A DNA stretch of 13,526 nucleotides, from the NCBI GenBank assembly GCA_012513595.1, contig JAAZBY010000152.1, positions 1-13,526 on the forward strand, read 5' to 3'. Numbering within the stretch: the stretch's first letter is position 1; each line of letters starts with the position of its first letter. The notes beneath the pieces are model-generated. The model made no database searches and was not told the origin of the DNA. It saw nothing but the letters and a program-made list of their open reading frames with translations. Source of the DNA: Chloroflexota bacterium. GTDB lineage: Bacteria > Chloroflexota > Anaerolineae > UBA1429. Both the position numbers and the translations under genes were made by a program. This document shows positions 1 to 7,395 of this stretch, one piece after another.

Positions 1-562
1 CCAGCCAGCCGGCCAGCAGGAATCCGAACGCCGGGATCTCCCCCAGGGCCTGCCGCCCCCAGTGGATGAAATTCACGGTGGGGGAGGAGACCATCAGCGC
101 CGTCGCCAGCCAGGCCACCCGCCTGCCGAACAACCGTCTGGCCACCAGGTAGAACAGGGCCAGCGTGCCCAGCGTAAAGGCCGCCGCCACCGCTCGCCCT
201 TCTAGCAACCCCACGCCAAACAGCCGGAAGGTGAGCGCAATCGGCAGCAGCACCGTGGGCCCCACGCTCTGCACCGGGCCAAACGTCTGGTACCCCTCCG
301 AAGTCCTGACCCCATAGTACCCGTCCTCGACCAGGGTCTTGGCCACGGTAAGGGCCGCCCCCTCGTCGTGCCAGGGGCGGGGATTCACCGGCAGGTTGTA
401 GAAGAGCAGGAACGCGCCCGCCGCCACCATGACGGCCGGCAACACCAGCGTCCCCGCCAGGCGCCGCAGCGCCCCCAGCCGGGCGCGCCGCAAGGGCAGC
501 ACATCCCCGGTGACACTCGGAGACTCGGAACGCGGCACGTCCACCGTCACCCTCTCAGACAT
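1..562 (-). CDS. PMT/ArnT-type membrane glycosyltransferase (3' end beyond window)
   Basis: The first 187 codons of a gene that runs off the left edge with no stop. I translated it by hand from the ATG at 562-560. After a polar start of about 35 residues comes a first membrane segment (about 37-56). Then comes an extracytoplasmic loop with WHDEG (64-68), whose Asp66-Glu67 match the acidic pair after the first membrane helix of GT39/GT83 (PMT_2) enzymes. Further hydrophobic segments lie near 101-118, 124-141 and 148-166. The stretch WGRQALGEIPA (168-178) matches the Arg/Glu-containing motif of the family. Such enzymes move a sugar from a polyprenyl-phosphate donor onto an acceptor outside the cytoplasm. 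The start overlaps the stop of the upstream gene by eight bases (ATGTCTGA), and AGGAAG lies 12 bases upstream, so translation is probably coupled. Donor and acceptor are unknown. The family is fairly sure, the specificity is not. Confidence 0.85.
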   Translation of the reverse strand, partial: MSERVTVDVPRSESPSVTGDVLPLRRARLGALRRLAGTLVLPAVMVAAGAFLLFYNLPVNPRPWHDEGAALTVAKTLVEDGYYGVRTSEGYQTFGPVQSVGPTVLLPIALTFRLFGVGLLEGRAVAAAFTLGTLALFYLVARRLFGRRVAWLATALMVSSPTVNFIHWGRQALGEIPAFGFLLAGWL

Positions 563-2645
563 AGCTGGCCACAACTTCCTGGGCTTGGCCGCGCACTGCC
601 ACGGCGGCATAACGCACGGCCCCGATCACGATTGACTGCTGCACCGCCACGTCCCCGCCGATTGTCACGGCGACCAGATCGCCATCCTGATGCACCCAGG
701 GGATCAGGAGCGTCAGGCTTTCGGCCGCCCCGGGCGAGGCGCGCAGCGTGAAGGTCAGGCGTTTCGCCGCCGCATCCCACTGCACCGCCGACACGTCGGT
801 CCCGGCGCGCTCCTCGCTGAAGGCGAGCCAGTCCTGGGCAGCCCAGATCGGCGTGCCCAGCTCGGCGGCATAGTCCAGCGTGCCCTCCAGGTAGCGCACC
901 GCGGTCGCGTAGGTCTCCTCATCGGCGGCCGCCGGCCCCACGGCGAAAAGATCGGGGTGAAAGTTGGCCCCGATGGCGCAGTGATCCCGAACGCCTCTCT
1001 GCAAGAGCAGGCGTGAGGCGGCCAGCGCCTCCTCAGCACTCAGCCCGGCGAACCCCCAGGGCTGGCCGGCAAAGCGCACCTGGAAGAGATGATCGTCGGC
1101 GAGTTGCGTGGGCTGCTGATAGATGGCCAGGAGGCGGCCCGCCTCGTCGACAAAGCGCATCGGCCTCCCGCTGCCGATGAGGTGGCCGTGGGCCCACTCG
1201 CCACTGGCCTTGCGGAAGGCCGGTCCCCAGTGGTAGTAGTCCAGGTTCATGCGCAGGCCGAAACTCGCCTGCAGCCGCGCCGACTCGACCCAGCCCGTCC
1301 ATAGCACGCAGTGGGTGCGCGTCGTTGGGGAGAGCGGCCCATAGCCGAGGCCGGTGAACTCTTCCCAGTAGCGGCGCCAGGCCTCCTCCAGCGAGGGCGT
1401 GGCCAGCACGCCGTCCAGGTAGCGCGCGCAGGAGCCGCTCTGGCCGACGTAAGGGTGTAGCGTGAACTCGTGCCCCCTGGCCCGCCAGGACCGAATGGTG
1501 CCCGGATCTACCGATGTAAAGCGCCGGCCAAGGCCTGCCCCGATGAGGGGCAGTCCACTGACCAGGAAGCGCGCCCGGCTGGCCGCGCGGCGGGCGCGCG
1601 CCTCCAGCGGCGGCGTATAGTACACTGTCATCCGCCCGCCGTGCCGCTCGACCCGCTCCACGACGTTGGCGATGGCAGCCGTCGGGGCCATGTGCGCATC
1701 CCCAGTGGCCACCAGCAGGCTCTGGGCCTGCCCGGGAAAGTACCACAGCCGCGGGAGGGGGCGGCGCCGTTGGCTCAGCGCCCCGAGCAGGTTGGCCAGA
1801 AGGCGCTGCTGTTCGTCGGCCTGGGGGACGGCGAACGCCTCCAGGTCCAGCCAGCCCTGGAACATGTCGGCGGCACGGATGCCCAAGCCCCCGTCCCGCT
1901 CCTGGTTGGCCCAGGCCGAGTTGCCCTGGCGCGTGTGGGCCACCGAACGGGCCAGGTCAAAGGCCCACATGGCCGCGCAGCCCTTCCCGGCGCGCTGCAC
2001 CGCCACGGCAGGGAAGGGCTCGGCGCCCTCCGCGCCGCCGCGCAGCCAGGCGATCGGCTCGGCGCCGTCCAGCGGATACAACCCGGCCGCGCCGTGATAC
2101 TGGAGCGGGCGCGTCGCGATCCCCTGGGCCACGGGATGTGTCGGCTCCACCTGCAGGTAGGCGTCGGCCAGCTCGGCGCCGCTCGGCCTCAGGCCCACCA
2201 GCGGGGCCAGGCGCGCAGCGGGGCGCATCGCCACCAGGTTGCCCCCCTGCGCGACATAGTCGCTCAGCTGCCCAGCCTGGCCTTCGTTGAGCGGCGCCTC
2301 GGCCAGGAGGACCGTGTCGTACCAGGGGAGGGGCGCGGCGGCCAGGTCAGCGAGGCGCCCCACCTGGAAACAGCTCAGGCCCTCGGCCCGCAGGATCTCG
2401 GCCAGGTAGGCGCCGAAGGGGTTCGCGGCCCCCTCCGAGACGAGCACCAACAACGGCGCAGCCTCGGCCGCCGCCGCCGGCCAGGCCTCCAAGATCTCCG
2501 TCGGCGCATAGGGCGACAGGTGCGGGGGAGCCTCTCCCGCGGCTTGGCCGAGCAGGTCGTACCCCAGCAGGCCTGGCACGGCCACGGCCCCGCCGGCAGC
2601 GAGGAGCGCCAGGAACTGCCTGCGGGTCAGTCCGTGCGGGCTCAT
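555..2645 (-). CDS. Tat-exported protein with amidotransferase-like and polysaccharide-deacetylase-like domains
   Basis: A protein of 696 residues. The N-terminus carries a twin-arginine signal: TRRQFL at 7-12, then a hydrophobic stretch to about 30, so it should be exported folded. Residues 62-235 look like a class-I glutamine amidotransferase or ThuA-like alpha/beta fold (LLVLVSEG at 65-72, YVAQGGNLVAMRP at 130-142). I see no catalytic Cys-His-Glu triad there. Residues 306-612 resemble a carbohydrate esterase 4/NodB barrel. VATGDAH (312-318) stands where TFDDG is usual, GHEFTLHP (391-398) would supply a metal-binding His, and NFHPDLF (561-567) is a third candidate. A C-terminal part (about 615-696) looks beta-rich. 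The ATG overlaps the stop of the flavoprotein gene (ATGA), with GGGGAG about ten bases upstream. It may deacetylate or trim the exported glycan, or bind sugar without catalysis. I do not recognise the whole protein as a named family. Confidence 0.85.
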   Translation of the reverse strand: MSPHGLTRRQFLALLAAGGAVAVPGLLGYDLLGQAAGEAPPHLSPYAPTEILEAWPAAAAEAAPLLVLVSEGAANPFGAYLAEILRAEGLSCFQVGRLADLAAAPLPWYDTVLLAEAPLNEGQAGQLSDYVAQGGNLVAMRPAARLAPLVGLRPSGAELADAYLQVEPTHPVAQGIATRPLQYHGAAGLYPLDGAEPIAWLRGGAEGAEPFPAVAVQRAGKGCAAMWAFDLARSVAHTRQGNSAWANQERDGGLGIRAADMFQGWLDLEAFAVPQADEQQRLLANLLGALSQRRRPLPRLWYFPGQAQSLLVATGDAHMAPTAAIANVVERVERHGGRMTVYYTPPLEARARRAASRARFLVSGLPLIGAGLGRRFTSVDPGTIRSWRARGHEFTLHPYVGQSGSCARYLDGVLATPSLEEAWRRYWEEFTGLGYGPLSPTTRTHCVLWTGWVESARLQASFGLRMNLDYYHWGPAFRKASGEWAHGHLIGSGRPMRFVDEAGRLLAIYQQPTQLADDHLFQVRFAGQPWGFAGLSAEEALAASRLLLQRGVRDHCAIGANFHPDLFAVGPAAADEETYATAVRYLEGTLDYAAELGTPIWAAQDWLAFSEERAGTDVSAVQWDAAAKRLTFTLRASPGAAESLTLLIPWVHQDGDLVAVTIGGDVAVQQSIVIGAVRYAAVAVRGQAQEVVASYV

Positions 2646-4012
2646 CCCGGGCTCGCTCCCCTGCCGGCTGGCAGCGCATCGCGCAGGGCGGCATGGACCG
2701 TCGTGGTGCCCAGGTCCGCCAGGACGGTCTGGGCCACCTGGCCGGCGTGGCGCGTCACCGATTCGACGTTGGTCAGCTGCGGGTAGATCTGGGCCGTCGT
2801 AGCCAGGTACAGCCCCTCGTACGGTGTGCGCACCGGGGGGATCGCCGACAGGCCATTGAGGCGATGCAGCGGCTCGACGTGTGCCGCGCGCTGTACGCGC
2901 ACCTCACGGATCCACTCGCGGCGGAATGCGGGGAACATCACCTCCAGATGCCGGAGCCACTCGGCGACGATCTCGGCATCGCTCAGCGCCTGCCAGCGCC
3001 CGCCGGGAACCACGTACTTGGGCAGGTACACGAGGTGGTGGCCGCCCACCCAGGTGGGGTCGATGTAGGAGGTCGTCTCGATGATGCCGGTAAAGGGCAC
3101 CCCCTCGTCCGAGATGTTCAGCGTCCAGAACTCCGTCAGCGGGCGATCCAGCACCAGGAGAGGGCAGATGATGTCCAGGTAATCGGTCTCCGCGAGCAAG
3201 TCCGCATACTCGGGGGACGCATCCGGCAGGAGCCGCCGCACCAGCGGGAGCGCCACTGCCGTCACCACGGCGTCGAACGGGTGCACCTCCCCAGCGACGC
3301 CCAGCCCCCGCACCTTGTGGCCGTCTATGACGATCTTGTCGACCGGGCTCCCCACATGGACGCGCCCTCCGGCCTCCTCGATGCGGCGCGCCATCGCCTC
3401 GAGCAGGGCCAGGTAACCGCCCGGCAAATAGCCGGCCCCCTCCTTCTGCGCCGCCCCGCCCCGCGCCGAACTGGTGCGCACCAGGCGCGCCCAGATGTAC
3501 GTCGCCGGGACGTCGTCAAACGCGCCGTCGAACTTGGCCCGCAGCATGGCCCGCCAGATGACGTCGACGGTACGCCTGCCGCTGAGGCGCGCCAGCCAGT
3601 CCTCCACCGGGATGCTCTCCAGGCGCTGCCAGTCCCTCAGGAGCTGGGCAACCACAACCGTCAGCCCCAGGCGGACGCGGTCCAACCAGCCGAGCGGCGG
3701 TAAGCGCAGCAGCTCCGCCACGGTGTTCAGGGCGTAGGTGTGCCCCTCGTGGTACAGGCCGGTGCCCGTCTCGCAGAAGGCCAGCCGGCCGTCCAGCCCG
3801 AGTTCGGCGCACAGCGCGCGGACGCGCCGGTCACTGCGCAGCACGGTGTGGTAGAAGCGGTCGACGACGGTGCCGTCGGCGAGCACCTGGGTGGCCGCCA
3901 GGCCGCCGATGGTCGGGTCCGCCTCAAACACCTCGACGCGGACGCCCGCCTTGGCCAAGGCGTAGCCGAGGGTGATGCCCAGAACCCCTGCGCCGACAAT
4001 GCCAACCGTCAC
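2642..4012 (-). CDS. NAD(P)/FAD-dependent oxidoreductase, UGM/protoporphyrinogen-oxidase-like
   Basis: A flavoprotein of 456 residues. The N-terminal dinucleotide-binding fold is clear: GAGVLG at 7-12, Glu30 at the end of the second strand for the adenosine ribose, and IGG at 35-37. The C-terminal end has the second FAD stretch (GLYLATTAQIYPQLTNVES in the last 60 residues), as in amine-oxidase and UDP-galactopyranose-mutase-like proteins. The GTG start at 4012 overlaps the wecB stop (GTGA). A longer reading frame begins at 4252, but its first 80 residues lie antisense-free inside the wecB gene in another frame and look like shadow sequence, so I rejected it. Such flavoproteins recur in polysaccharide loci and may act on a nucleotide sugar or a lipid-linked intermediate. 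There is no direct evidence for the substrate. It overlaps the next gene by four bases. Confidence 0.88.
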   Translation of the reverse strand: MTVGIVGAGVLGITLGYALAKAGVRVEVFEADPTIGGLAATQVLADGTVVDRFYHTVLRSDRRVRALCAELGLDGRLAFCETGTGLYHEGHTYALNTVAELLRLPPLGWLDRVRLGLTVVVAQLLRDWQRLESIPVEDWLARLSGRRTVDVIWRAMLRAKFDGAFDDVPATYIWARLVRTSSARGGAAQKEGAGYLPGGYLALLEAMARRIEEAGGRVHVGSPVDKIVIDGHKVRGLGVAGEVHPFDAVVTAVALPLVRRLLPDASPEYADLLAETDYLDIICPLLVLDRPLTEFWTLNISDEGVPFTGIIETTSYIDPTWVGGHHLVYLPKYVVPGGRWQALSDAEIVAEWLRHLEVMFPAFRREWIREVRVQRAAHVEPLHRLNGLSAIPPVRTPYEGLYLATTAQIYPQLTNVESVTRHAGQVAQTVLADLGTTTVHAALRDALPAGRGASPG

Positions 4013-5145
4013 CGCGCCACCTCGATCTCCAGGCCACAGGCCCCCTGCTCGCCAACGGAGGTCGGCCGTTCCAGGGCGTCGGGCGCCTGCGCACCACCCT
4101 CCAGGATCCTGACGATGCGCTCGCTGGCGGTGCCGTCTCCGTAGATGTCCGGATGGTGGGTCGGCGGGCTGCAGCGTGCCCAGGCCTCCAGGATGCGTTC
4201 CGGATCCACCCCGACGAGGGTGTTCCAGCCGGCGGTCACCGTCTCTTCCCACTCGGTCTCGTCCCGCAGGGTCAGGCAGGGGACGTTGAGGTAGTAGGCC
4301 TCGCGCTGCACGCCGCCCGAGTCGGTGGCGATCAGGCGGGCGCCCTCCTCGAGCATCAACATGTCCAGATAGGCTACCGGCTCGACGGCGCGCACGTGAT
4401 CAGCGAAGCGCAGCCCCGCCCGGTCTAGGGCGGCCCGCGTGCGCGGGTGCACCGGGAAAAGAACCGTCTCGGGAGCGCGGTTCAGGGCGTCGACGATGGC
4501 GCGCAGCCGGGCCGGGTCATCCACGTTGCCGGCACGATGCACGGTCACCAGGGCGTAGCACCCCTGTTCGAGGCCCAGCCGCCCCAACACGGACGGCCTG
4601 CTGCGGGCCAGGGGCAGGTAATGAAGCAGCGCGTCGAGCATGACGTCGCCAACCCAGTGCGCCGCACTGCTGAGCCCCTCCCTGGCCAGGTTGCGCATGC
4701 CCGTCTGGCTGGCGCAAAAGTGGAGGCCGGCCAGGGCGTCGGCGACCAAGCGATTGACCTCTTCGGGCATGCGCCGGTCGTGGGAGCGCTCACCGGCCTC
4801 GATGTGGGCCAGAGGCACCCCTTGCTTGGCCGCCGCCAGGGCCCCCGCCAGCGTCGAGTTGGTATCTCCCCGGACGAGCACCATCTCCGGCGCCTCCTGG
4901 GTCAGCAGCTGCTCGATCCCGACGAGCATGGCGGCGGTCTGCTGCCCGTGTGGGCCAGACCCTACGCCCAGGTTGTAGTCCGGCGCGGGGATGCCCAGAT
5001 CGTCAAAGAACGCCTGCGACATGGCGTGGTCGTAGTGTTGGCCGGTGTGCACCAGCACCTCGACGTGATTCCGCCGCAAGGCCCGGCTGACCGGGGCGGC
5101 CTGGACGAACTCTGGCCGTGCCCCCACGATGGACATGATCTTCAT
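4009..5145 (-). CDS. wecB: UDP-N-acetylglucosamine 2-epimerase, non-hydrolysing
   Basis: A protein of 378 residues of the WecB/MnaA/WbpI family, which interconverts UDP-GlcNAc (or a 2,3-diacetamido relative) and its manno epimer in the cytoplasm. The start MKIMSIVGARPEF is typical. Residues known to matter in E. coli WecB have counterparts: Asp94 (RGDT), Glu116 (HIEAG), Glu129 (MPEEVNR) and His203 (VTVHR). The UDP-binding stretch TDSGGVQREA is at 274-283, followed by LRDETEWEETV (293-303), which resembles the WbpI branch. Two departures are seen: HRAGN (203-207) where HRxEN is usual, and GERS (118-121) where GLRS is usual. A tail of about 29 residues follows the last conserved block. The ATG has only a weak G-run upstream. 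The gene lies 39 bases after the SMR gene and overlaps the flavoprotein gene (GTGA). The family is sure; whether the substrate is UDP-GlcNAc or a di-N-acetyl sugar is open. Confidence 0.95.
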   Translation of the reverse strand: MKIMSIVGARPEFVQAAPVSRALRRNHVEVLVHTGQHYDHAMSQAFFDDLGIPAPDYNLGVGSGPHGQQTAAMLVGIEQLLTQEAPEMVLVRGDTNSTLAGALAAAKQGVPLAHIEAGERSHDRRMPEEVNRLVADALAGLHFCASQTGMRNLAREGLSSAAHWVGDVMLDALLHYLPLARSRPSVLGRLGLEQGCYALVTVHRAGNVDDPARLRAIVDALNRAPETVLFPVHPRTRAALDRAGLRFADHVRAVEPVAYLDMLMLEEGARLIATDSGGVQREAYYLNVPCLTLRDETEWEETVTAGWNTLVGVDPERILEAWARCSPPTHHPDIYGDGTASERIVRILEGGAQAPDALERPTSVGEQGACGLEIEVAR

Positions 5146-5184
5146 GGTAGTACGTCGCCCCCCGCTAACGCAGGCCGCACGGGC

Positions 5185-5553
5185 TCAACTGCGCGCTACG
5201 ATCAGCACCCCGGCACAGATCACCAAGGTCCCCACCAGGCGGACCAGCGAGATCCCCTCGTGAAACAGCAGCCACGAGGCCACCAACATCGCCACGTACG
5301 ACAGACTGGCGAACGGGTATGCGTAGCTCAGGTCCACCCGCGACAGGGCCGCCAGCCAGAACAGCACCCCCGCCATATAGACGACCAGACCGGTGATCAC
5401 GAACGGATTGGTGCAGATACGCAGGATCGTCGGCAGCAGGTCCTTCCAGGTCAGGGTCAGCGGACCCAGGCTGCTCATGCCCTTCTTTAGCAGGATCTGG
5501 CCGACCGCCCCGATCACCACGCTGGCCAGAATGTACGTGATTGCCGCCGTCAT
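5185..5553 (-). CDS. SMR/DMT-family small membrane protein, ArnE/ArnF-like flippase candidate
   Basis: A protein of 122 residues with four predicted membrane segments (about 5-24, 48-70, 77-98 and 103-120), the size and layout of the small multidrug resistance family. The glutamate that drug pumps such as EmrE carry in helix 1 is absent; the helix reads GAVGQILLKKG (15-25), with the Gly-Gln pair typical of ArnE/ArnF-like proteins. The stretch DLSYAYPFASLSYV (74-87) also fits that branch. ArnE/F flip a polyprenyl-linked aminosugar, so a flippase for the product of the adjacent DPM1-like GT2 is a reasonable inference. I chose the ATG at 5553 because AAGGAAGGA sits five bases before it and the length suits the family. 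A second ATG at 5589, with GGAGAG six bases upstream, overlaps the GT2 stop (ATGA) and would add 12 polar residues. Confidence 0.88.
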   Translation of the reverse strand: MTAAITYILASVVIGAVGQILLKKGMSSLGPLTLTWKDLLPTILRICTNPFVITGLVVYMAGVLFWLAALSRVDLSYAYPFASLSYVAMLVASWLLFHEGISLVRLVGTLVICAGVLIVARS

Positions 5554-5558
5554 CTCTG

Positions 5559-5567
5559 TCCTTCCTT
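5559..5567 (-). promoter_or_regulatory. Ribosome binding site favouring the ATG at 5553 of the SMR gene
   Basis: AAGGAAGGA on the minus strand, five bases before the ATG at 5553. It is better than the GGAGAG site before the alternative ATG at 5589. Confidence 0.75.
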
Positions 5568-5585
5568 TACGCGACAAGAGCCTGC

Positions 5586-6350
5586 TCATGGCTGCTCTCC
5601 GATCGGCTGGACCAGGTCGAGGCGCTGCAGACGCAGATGGTGCAGCGCCACGCGCGCCATAAAGCGTAAGTGCGCCAGGGTCGTGCGGGCCAGCCTGGCC
5701 TTCGAACGCCCGCATCCGCGCACGCGCAGGACGGCCGGATACTCTGCCACGCGGTACCCCTGCAGCATGGCTTTCACGAGCAGTTCGGTGCCGGCGAGAA
5801 ACCCGTCGGACTCGAACGGGACCGCCTGCAGCACGGCGCGCCGGTAGGCACGGAACAGCGAGGTGTAGGTATGTACCCCACGGCTGACCAGCATCCGGTA
5901 GAGGTTGGACGACGTCTTGCTGAGCGTCAGGCGCAGGGGTGACACGCCCTCCACCCCGCCCTGCGGGTGGTACGGCGAGGCAACCACGATATCGGTGCCC
6001 GCCGTCAGCAAGTCGAGGAGTGCGGGGATGCTGGCGAAGTCATAGGTCCCATCGCTGTCCGTCGTGATGACGACGTCGCCAGTGGCCGCGGCGAAACCGG
6101 TCCGCAGGGCCGCCCCCAGGCCGCGGTTGGCCGCGTGGCGCTCGAGGCGAGCCGGCACGCCGTCGCCGGAAAGGCGCCCGCAGACGCTGCCCAGCGCCGG
6201 CGCCGTCCCGTCCGAACTGCCGTCATCGACGAACACGACCTCCACCGTCCGGATGCGTGCCAGACCGCTCACGACGGGCAGCAGGTTCATCTGCAGAGCG
6301 GGAAGGCCCTCAGCCTCGTTGTAGCAGGGGATGACGATCGAGAGGTCCAA
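5586..6350 (-). CDS. GT2 glycosyltransferase, DPM1-like (polyprenyl-phosphate sugar synthase candidate)
   Basis: A GT-A fold glycosyltransferase of 254 residues. It shows SIVIPCYNE (4-12), VDDGSSDGT (41-49), RHAANRGLGAALRTGF (71-86) and the metal-binding DSDGTYD (98-104), then a SPYHPQGG stretch (125-132) like that of dolichyl-phosphate mannosyl transferases. No C-terminal membrane helices are present, so it resembles the soluble DPM1 type. It would load a sugar from a nucleotide onto polyprenyl phosphate on the cytoplasmic face. The start is taken as TTG at 6350, because AAGGGGG lies eight bases upstream and overlaps the stop of the preceding gene, and because the protein then begins right at the conserved core. 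A longer frame from an ATG at 6440 would overlap the oxidoreductase gene by 77 bases. The adjacent SMR gene supports the lipid-linked role. The sugar is not known. Confidence 0.9.
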   Translation of the reverse strand: MDLSIVIPCYNEAEGLPALQMNLLPVVSGLARIRTVEVVFVDDGSSDGTAPALGSVCGRLSGDGVPARLERHAANRGLGAALRTGFAAATGDVVITTDSDGTYDFASIPALLDLLTAGTDIVVASPYHPQGGVEGVSPLRLTLSKTSSNLYRMLVSRGVHTYTSLFRAYRRAVLQAVPFESDGFLAGTELLVKAMLQGYRVAEYPAVLRVRGCGRSKARLARTTLAHLRFMARVALHHLRLQRLDLVQPIGEQP

Positions 6351-6358
6351 CGTGGATA

Positions 6359-6365
6359 CCCCCTT
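6359..6365 (-). promoter_or_regulatory. Ribosome binding site for the TTG start of the DPM1-like gene
   Basis: AAGGGGG on the minus strand, eight bases before the TTG at 6350. Its first bases belong to the TAA stop of the oxidoreductase gene, which suggests that ribosomes reload where they stop. Confidence 0.65.
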
Positions 6366-7395
6366 ATGCTTCTGATGCGTCTGCCGGGTACGAGAACAGC
6401 GTGGGGTCCGGCGTCGAGGGTTCCCTGGCCAGGCGCTCACAGATCTTTTCGCGGATCTGCAGCGCCAGCCGCAGCGCGGCGGTCCCCTGGCTGGCGGGCA
6501 CTTCCGCCGGCAACCCCTTTCTGACGCTGCGGGTGAAATACTCGAGCTCCAGGTAGAGCGGCTCGACGGCCGGCACCGAGATCCTCTCGACGATGCTCTC
6601 CTGCCGGTATTTCACGCTGCGCGCGTTGTGATTCTGGTACTCGCCCACCGTGCAGCGGTGTACGCCGATAACCTTGTTCAGCAGGTCGCACTCGACATAC
6701 GAGCTCAGGTCCGTCACCTCGATAGAGCGTACCTTCTGCTCGGTAATGCGCGAGGCCACCAGCGTGACCAGCGGATAGCCGGCATAATCCAGATGCGCAA
6801 TGGCGTGGTCCACCTCCCCGCTAAAGCCGCGCAGGCCAAAGGCCTCGACGGCCACGGGCTCCTGACCCAGGAGATCGATCACCAGGTCGATATCGTGGGT
6901 CATCAGGTCGAGCACCACATCGACGTCGGTATTGCTCCCGAGGAAGGGGCTCAGCCTCTCGATATTGATGACCGCGATCCTGCCATCCTGGAGCACATTC
7001 TTGAGCTCCCGATAGGCCGGGTTGAAGCGCTCGATATGCCCGACCTGCAGGATCAGCCCTCGGGTGGCCGCCGACTGCTCCATGAGAGAGGCCTCCTGCA
7101 GGGTGCAGGCGATCGGCTTTTCCACAAGAACGTGTACATCGTGCGCGAGGCACTCCAGGGTGACCTCGCAATGCAGCGGCGTCGGGACGGCCACGCTGAT
7201 CGCGTCGACCTGCGTTAGGAGATCTCCCAGGACGGGAAAGAACACGGTCTCGTGGTCATCTGCCACGCGCCTGCCACACTCGACGTTCACGTCGCAGACG
7301 CCCACCAGCTCGGCCCCGCGCAGAGACGCATACACCCGGCAATGCCGCTGCCCCATCTTGCCCGTGCCCACCACACCCACTCTGACCGCCTTCAC
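6364..7395 (-). CDS. Gfo/Idh/MocA-family nucleotide-sugar oxidoreductase
   Basis: A protein of 343 residues. The N-terminal NAD(P)-binding fold has GTGKMG at 10-15. The family signature VEKP (91-94) gives the catalytic Lys93. GHIERFNPAYREL (119-131) and LDLMTHDIDLVIDLL (162-176, with Asp163, His167 and Asp168) are typical of members that act on UDP-sugars, such as the UDP-GlcNAc(A) 3-dehydrogenase group (WlbA/WbpB). It probably oxidises a ring hydroxyl of a nucleotide sugar in the cytoplasm. No partner aminotransferase or acetyltransferase is seen in this window, though both would be expected for a WlbA-like path. The start is GTG at 7395, fixed by AGGAGGA five bases upstream. A longer frame from 7497 would add 34 residues with no family resemblance. 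A TAA stop is followed after 13 bases by the DPM1-like gene. Confidence 0.92.
   Translation of the reverse strand: MKAVRVGVVGTGKMGQRHCRVYASLRGAELVGVCDVNVECGRRVADDHETVFFPVLGDLLTQVDAISVAVPTPLHCEVTLECLAHDVHVLVEKPIACTLQEASLMEQSAATRGLILQVGHIERFNPAYRELKNVLQDGRIAVINIERLSPFLGSNTDVDVVLDLMTHDIDLVIDLLGQEPVAVEAFGLRGFSGEVDHAIAHLDYAGYPLVTLVASRITEQKVRSIEVTDLSSYVECDLLNKVIGVHRCTVGEYQNHNARSVKYRQESIVERISVPAVEPLYLELEYFTRSVRKGLPAEVPASQGTAALRLALQIREKICERLAREPSTPDPTLFSYPADASEA

Noticed and set aside
1470..2786. Long plus-strand open frame of 438 codons
   Set aside because: It lies antisense to the Tat-exported protein gene. Its translation is rich in Arg, Gly, Pro and Gln with no domain likeness, as expected from the reverse of a GC-rich gene.
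4013..4252. 80-residue N-terminal extension of the flavoprotein
   Set aside because: It lies within wecB in another frame, is Arg/Gly-rich, and precedes a perfect GAGVLG fold start that has its own GTG.
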